Source: Pratylenchus scribneri
Taxonomy: Eukaryota; Nematoda; Chromadorea; Rhabditida; Pratylenchidae
NCBI GenBank assembly: GCA_030063045.1
Contig: JAQSEB010000048.1
Coordinates: 620,001 to 684,000 of the forward strand
Reading direction: 5' to 3'
DNA: 64,000 bases
Shown here: piece after piece, positions 58,701 through 64,000 of the stretch
Numbering within the stretch: the stretch's first letter is position 1
Layout of the letters: every line of letters begins with the position of its first letter
Position numbers and translations under genes: made by a program
Notes under the pieces: model-generated
The model's database searches: none
Seen by the model: only the letters and a program-made list of their open reading frames with translations
What the model was told of the DNA's origin: nothing

Positions 58701-60748
58701 ATTTGACACTTTCGAACAAAAGATTAATTAAATTCCTAATTTCAACTGAATATACAGGGAATATGAGCCATTGCCCAATAGTATGTTAACTGGCATTCAA
58801 TTGGGGGAGGGGAAGTTAGAAATTTTTAAAATTCATTTCCCATTTTTATTTTAGATAAACAGGGATGCAGAGATAGCCTTTGGTGAAAATGTGGCGGAAA
58901 TTTTGGATATGGCATTTCAAGTAAATTTTTTGTTAAATTGGATAAAATAAAATTTTTAAAAAATCATCAAAGGAAGAAATCCACCCAATTGATGCTAATT
59001 CCGGTATTGGTCTTTCCATTGCCAGCAAACGACATTTGCTTAATAATTTGGACTGTGCAAGCGATGGATTCGTTCTGGCAAATTTTTTTAATGTAATTTA
59101 TTAATATTCTATTTTTGGGTGTGTAAATTTCAATTTTTGTGGATTTTATTTGGGTATTTTTTTAAATAAAAATGAAGGTCTTGGAAAGTTAAAAAGGAAA
59201 ATGGCCTCCATATTGTCCAATTAATATTTATGCGATTTTGTTATTCTTGGATAAGCACCTTTTCAACATTTACTATTGAATAGGTTATACAGATTTGTAA
59301 ATAATGTCATTGCTCAATGCTCATTTTACCTAGATGGCTAAATTTGATACAAAAATAATAGGCTCATATTTAACATTTAAAAATCAAAAAAAATAACTCG
59401 AAAATTTTTTTGTTCTTTCTTGGAATTCCATATAAATTCAATTTACAGACCTCCGTTCCAAATCGTCAAATTGGCCATAATCTACGCTTCAGTGAATGGT
59501 TTTTTCGTTTGACTGATATTATTCGTGACTCGCCTAGTCTGAGACAACTTTGGGAAAATGGGTTCGAATTTTTATTTTTTTTTAAATTATTAAAAATTTT
59601 TACTGAAAATTAATTATTTGTTAACTTTTCTGGTTATATTGAAATTCAATTTTACTCGAGAATAATTAAAATTTAATTTTAGTCTAGTCTATGGATTTTG
59701 CGGGAAAAATGAAGCTGAAAAAATTTTACGTGAAAATTATCAATCCCGAATGATGCTAATCAGATTTGCCGATACCGCACTTCAAGGCGATCTCAAAGTC
59801 ACATTTGGCAAACAAAATTGTGGGTTTATTGATTTAAATTATTTTAGGAAGTTTCAGCCATTAATCATTTTTTATTATTTATTCGATTTTTTGAAAATTT
59901 GTATTATTTATGTATATGTTAGTCGAAAATTAAAAAAAATAGCCATAAAAAATTGTAATTTATTTAAAAACTCTGAACCTCTCTGAAGATGTTCAACATG
60001 CTTGCTTTGATGCCGCATTTATGGCCAAAAATAATTTGGTCATTGAATTGTTGGAAAATGATAAATTCAACCAAATTGAGTGCATTTACAATTGGCATGG
60101 ACAACCAGTGGATTTGCGTGCTTCATTGAATCAATTGCTGCGCCAAAATGAGAGCAATGGAGAACAAGGCAATGTGGAATTGGGCCAACAACAACCACAA
60201 TTCTCTGCGGCATTCGAATATGCAATGAATCAAGTGAATTTAAAATTAATTTTATTTCATATTTCATTTACATATTTTTTCTATTTATAATTTTCTGACA
60301 TTTATTAAACGAATTAATATTTTTAGGATTATTATTATTAGGGTAACAATATTTTAATATTGGAATTTCCTTAATAATGTCAGGATGATCAAATATGAGA
60401 ATGAGATAAATGAACTATTAAAATTTAGCATCGATTATTTGTTTTTTTTTTTGATAAAATAACAGTAGAAATTCCAATAAAGATTAAGTTTATTAAAAAA
60501 AATTTGACAAACGTATACATATAATTGCTATATTATTTTTATTTCATTTCTGGAAATTATTTTTTTTCGCCATTAATCAGGTACCAGCTAGTGGAAATAG
60601 CAACAGAAATATTTTCTTCAATGGAGGAGCAAAAAAGTTTTCTGAATCAAATTCCAATCCAAATTCACCGACTGTTGGAGGACGAAAAAATCGTGTTGGC
60701 GAACAGAGCAAAAATGGAAATGGTGTCATGAAGAGAGGAGGAAAATAA
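55788..60748 (+). CDS. STAT transcription factor
   Basis: Thirteen exons, 649 residues: 55,788-55,892; 56,126-56,277; 56,341-56,476; 56,895-57,130; 57,572-57,724; 57,761-57,866; 58,255-58,467; 58,855-58,920; 58,973-59,092; 59,449-59,561; 59,683-59,819; 59,989-60,233; 60,581-60,748. STATs are latent cytoplasmic factors that dimerise through phosphotyrosine-SH2 contacts and enter the nucleus. DNA-binding domain: residues about 180-365 (VFSQQPPVILQSN, like FVVERQPPQVLKTQ of other STATs, and WKVTLPFPI). Linker: NLRFSEWFFRLTD to LRQLWENG. SH2: LVYGFCGKNEAEKIL then LIRFAD with the phosphate-binding Arg at 494. C-terminal Tyr candidates lie in IECIYNW and FEYAMNQ. The short N-terminal part lacks the N-domain, as in known nematode STATs. 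The exon 2 acceptor and the 59,819 donor are the least certain joins. The tail is N/S/G-rich and ends MKRGGK. Confidence 0.8.
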
Positions 60749-61083
60749 ATTTTATTACAATATTTTTTATAGATTTAAAATTAAATTTTTCTTTTTTATT
60801 CATATAATCAGCAAAATTACATTTGTTTTAGTCTTTTCTTTTATTTACTCAATAAAGGAATTTAAATATCCAAAGAATTTGATAAAATAAGAAATTGTAA
60901 AACATTTTCCATTATATTTTATTAGCGTATGGTTCTATTGATTTTCTTCTCAACATATTTAATATTTTCAAAAAATTTTAAAGAAAAATTAACAGAGTCC
61001 CAAGAAATTAATATAAAAATTGTTTCATATTTTTTCTTTTAACAATTCCTTGAAATAAATATTAATTCGATATAATAAAATTT
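60749..61083. other. 3' flank of STAT
   Basis: AT-rich. An AATAAA overlaps the stop codon (60,744-60,749) and others follow. No gene. Confidence 0.4.
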
Positions 61084-61310
61084 TCACAAAACTTCTTCTC
61101 TCTCTAAATATTCCATTGTCGGCAATCGGTCAGAGGAAATTTGTTTGATTGCTTCGATCATTTGCACAAAATTGGGCCGAATTTGTGCATTTGCATGCCA
61201 ACATGGAGCAATCAGAGAATTGTTGAATTTAAATTTTTTTAAATTCGAATTTTATTTTTTATTAAATTTAATAAAAATTATGGCTAAAACCTATATTTTC
61301 CATAAAATGG
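61084..61310 (-). pseudogene. Inverted copy of receptor kinase last exon
   Basis: The minus-strand segment 61,222-61,084 repeats the last exon of the receptor kinase (54,856-54,994): NSLIAPCWHANAQIRPNFV through MEYLEREEV and a stop. The preceding intron half is copied too (61,310-61,223 matches about 54,765-54,855). The splice acceptor CAACAG has become TTCAA, so the exon could not be spliced. Replacement-type differences (CE to SD, NPQN to NAQI) show it is not an assembly duplicate. No other kinase exons lie nearby. Confidence 0.8.
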
Positions 61311-62008
61311 CCATTTTGCACAGTGCCATCACCAGTCGCCACTTTTGTTCTTTTTGCTTTTTTTCTTTTATAGATTTTTATTTTTTTAATCTTGACCGAT
61401 TTGCCCAATTACAATCAGTAATCAAATAGTTAATTTCTAATAAAAAAAAAACTATGCATTTTTATAATATATTAATTATTTGACATTAACTGTTTTATAT
61501 AAGGTCAATTAAATTTAGATTGCCCAAGGAATATAAAAATGCACCTAATCCAAATTAATTAAATTTCTAATACCACAATATTCCTAAAATTTTACCCTTT
61601 CCATGTTTTCGATGCACTTTTTTTCAATATGGTTTTATTTGACAAATAAATCAGCTGCTTCATTTTTTGACAAACCAGACAAAAGTGTATAAAACAAATA
61701 AAATAATAAATTCTTGCTTTTCGTTTCTATTGAATTAATGCGATCAGAGTTGAATTTCTTTATTTATATTTGACAAATAATGCATGGGCGAAAAAATTTA
61801 TTTATAATGAAAATCAAATTTTTAGTTTTAAAAGATGATAAAAATATACTTTTTTATTTGTCAAATTATACATTCATGTTTATTTTTATATCTTGTATAA
61901 AAATTTCGAGGATATAAAAATGAGATCAAACTTTCCCTATCTCACCAGCTCTTCATCAACATTTCTTTTAATATTTAATTACCCTCCATCCATATCCATA
62001 TCCAAAAA
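61311..62008. other. Intergenic
   Basis: AT-rich with runs of T and repeated TTTGACAAAT-like motifs (near 61,636 and 61,768). No gene is supported. It should contain the promoter of the next gene. Confidence 0.4.
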
Positions 62009-62786
62009 ATGCTTTTTAAAAACAAAAAAGGCTGTGGCCCTTTTAATTTTACCACCAAAAATGCGATGTTGTTAATGGTGGGCATTGCCATTTGTCTGCA
62101 AATTGTTGTTTCGGAAGCAAAACAAACTCAACAGGAGCATGATTTAAGCAAAGGTAATCCGAAATTACAAAAAACATCAAAATTGCTTTAAACAATAATG
62201 ACAAAAAATTATAGTATCAAATTCAATTTTAAATATTTTATGGGAATATTACAAAATCAATAAAGAAATAAGATATGAGAATAAAAATACATCCGCTAAA
62301 AAAATTATTTCAAATTTTTGCTAAAAAGAAATTATTTAATTGAAAAAATTTTTTTAATATTATTATTAATTTGTTAATCAATTTTTAGTCAATGATGGCT
62401 CCCACATACGAGCAAAAAGGAACTGGCCATTTAGTAGTAGTCAACATAATGCAAACATCATAAACTCGTACTATCGGACCAGGCCAGGCGACAATTGGTG
62501 GACACGTAACATCCAGAAGCCATTTGCCCGCTATGTTGGCCGTTCATTCGGTGACGAGTTCCCCTTGGTGCGCAATTCTATCATTGACTACCAGAATCGG
62601 GGCTACAACTTCTACCATGCACACATGCCTTGGACGGGATATGCCTCTAAAAATTGGAAGTTTAACAGACACAATGGCGTTGCGGAGACCATGAATCCCT
62701 ACAGTGGCCGCAATTATTATCGTGGAGCCGTCAACCACCCAATTTTCAGCCGCAATGGCAATTGGGTCATCCGCGTCGGCAAATAA
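62009..62786 (+). CDS. Secreted W/Y/N/R-rich protein
   Basis: Two exons, 62,009-62,153 and 62,389-62,786 (donor G|GTAATC, acceptor TTTTTAG, phase 1), give 180 residues. From the second Met (about residue 19) MLLMVGIAICLQIVVSEA is a clear signal peptide, so translation may start there, near 62,063. Exon 2 begins near a KR site (RAKRNW) and is rich in Trp, Tyr, Asn and Arg with few acidic residues and no cysteine. It has a much higher GC content than its surroundings, and AATAAA at 62,876 fits as the polyadenylation signal. I do not recognise the family. A secreted structural or matrix protein is possible. Confidence 0.72.
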
Positions 62787-63440
62787 TGAAAATTTTTAAG
62801 GAAATGATATTTTCCATGGAAACAAACACACAATTTTTATTTGGTCTTAAATTCGAAAATTTACATTAAAGCAGAATAAAGTTGATTTTCTTTTTACATT
62901 TCAATATGTTGACTCTCATGTATTAATTTTTTTTTGTTATCAACGGAAATGCCGAATATAATTGAAAAAATGAATGACAAAATTCTACAAAAAATTGGAG
63001 AATGTAGATAAATAATTAAATAATTTTTATTGAATTATTAAAGTGACTTTTTAAATTTATTGAAAATGCCCAACTTTAGAAGAGTTTCCCTCTCAATAGG
63101 AATACCGCTTTTATCACTATTGGGAAAATTTGGGGTATAAATATAAATCGAAATTTTTAGAATTTTTTCATCATTTTCCCCTTCCAAAAATTGATAATAA
63201 CTCTGATCTCTGGGTGGAAACTGTTGATTGTATTTTTTCTGCCCCCAATTTGTCCAATAATAGCAATTTAAATTCGATTAAAATTGGGCAGGAAGAATGA
63301 TGCCAAAAAGTATTTTTACTTGCATTGAAATTGAAGCGCAATACAATTAGGAAGGATCCATTTAATTTGTTTAATTATTAATTATTCACATTTGAATGAA
63401 TATCGTAATATTTTATAATTCCCCATACTATAATAATTCG
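62787..63440. other. Intergenic
   Basis: 3' end of the preceding gene, then AT-rich sequence. No gene supported. Confidence 0.4.
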
Positions 63441-63663
63441 ATGAAGATTTGGCTAACATTTTTATTTTCATTATTATTTTCCTCTCTTCAAGCAAATTCT
63501 TCCATTTTTCTTTTGCTCTCCGCCACAATTTTTTCGTCCTCCAGCTGGATTGCTTAAATTGCCCAAATTTGACTGGGAAAGTTTTCTTGCACTTCCACTT
63601 CCACCGAAGAAAATGTTTCCATTGCCTCCGGCAAAATTTCCATTATTCGTGCCCGGTAACTGA
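63441..63663 (+). pseudogene. Secreted proline-rich peptide, frame broken
   Basis: ATG at 63,441 opens a signal peptide (MKIWLTFLFSLLFSSLQA), but this frame stops at 63,555-63,557 after 38 codons. A second frame, open up to TGA at 63,661, reads as a proline- and phenylalanine-rich secreted tail (PPQFFRPPAGLLKLP, then LPLPPKKMFPLPPAKFPL). The two would join by a one-base change in the T run near 63,502-63,508. The joined gene is either a recent frameshift or a sequencing error. A 87-codon frame in the third register is a shadow. Confidence 0.4.
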
Positions 63664-63734
63664 CAAATGGATAAAATTCAAAATAACAAATTTAATTGCA
63701 TCCGGCTTATAAATTAAGATTACTAAAAACCAGT

Positions 63735-64000
63735 GTTTTTCTGTCCCTGCGAAGCCTGTCCTATCCCACCCTGTCTCTGTCCCTGTCTCTGTCCTGTCCT
63801 GTCCTGGCTTTGAAAGACAGAGACAGAGACAGGACAGAGTAATTTACGAGAAAGACAGGACAGGCCATCTCTCCTGTCCCGGCATTGAAAGACAGGGACA
63901 GGACAGAGACAGGACATATTTCAGGACAGATCCTGTTAGGGACAGATTTTGGGACAGATTTTTGGTCTGTCTCTGTCTCTGTCCCTGTCCTGTCTCTGTC
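63735..64000. repeat. CTGTCC/GACAGG microsatellite
   Basis: Interleaved CTGTCC, CTGTCT and their complements GACAGG and GACAGA make a GC-rich simple repeat that runs off the window end. Both strands' versions are present (GTCTCTGTCC stretches and GACAGAGACAGGACAG stretches), so long hairpins can form. The minus-strand frame over it is repeat-derived. Confidence 0.9.

Overview
The window looks like nuclear DNA from an AT-rich nematode, possibly a plant-parasitic (tylenchid-type) species. The evidence is many short AT-rich GT-AG introns, two srh-type serpentine chemoreceptor genes built only of phase-0 introns, a DD37D maT-clade mariner transposon, a STAT gene with no room for the usual N-terminal domain, and several small secreted cysteine-rich proteins. 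The species cannot be fixed from sequence alone. The canonical nematode telomere repeat TTAGGC was not seen.

Bases 1 to about 23,150 are a satellite and segmental-duplication domain. Four tandem-repeat families alternate: a 24-bp family with a 15-bp side unit, a 12-14-bp family present in both orientations, a 58-bp family and a 167-bp family with a 17-bp palindrome. A 1.5-2.5-kb higher-order block occurs four times, near 103, 15,395, 18,236 and 21,531. No convincing intact gene lies here, only small coding-like islands.

Bases 23,290-32,550 hold a minus-strand family of small membrane proteins built from exchangeable phase-0 exons (acidic leader, NP-rich linker, single membrane helix, coiled coil), a multi-helix membrane protein beside one copy, broken paralogues, a hAT-like non-autonomous element and an orphan receptor exon. 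Bases 32,245-40,860 are a tandem duplication of about 4.4 kb carrying two srh-type receptor genes. The first is intact; the second has a 1-base deletion and two foldback elements.

Bases 41,817-46,030 hold two cysteine-rich peptide genes on either side of a 1.35-kb 24-bp satellite. One encodes a knottin-like precursor with a dibasic processing site. The other is cut by an apparently intact maT transposon, and the host frame matches exactly across the insertion.

Bases 47,458-60,748 are the most interesting part, and all three genes run on the plus strand. In order they are a secreted protein of about twenty four-cysteine modules, a 14-exon gene joining a chitinase-like GH18 ectodomain, a membrane helix and a complete tyrosine-kinase-like domain in one frame, and a 13-exon STAT transcription factor. 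A receptor kinase with a degenerate GH18 ectodomain beside a STAT gene suggests a receptor-to-transcription-factor signalling module, possibly sensing chitin or another glycan. The link between the genes is inference. An inverted copy of the kinase's last exon lies just past STAT. The right end has a secreted protein gene, a frame-disrupted proline-rich secreted peptide and a CTGTCC-type microsatellite.
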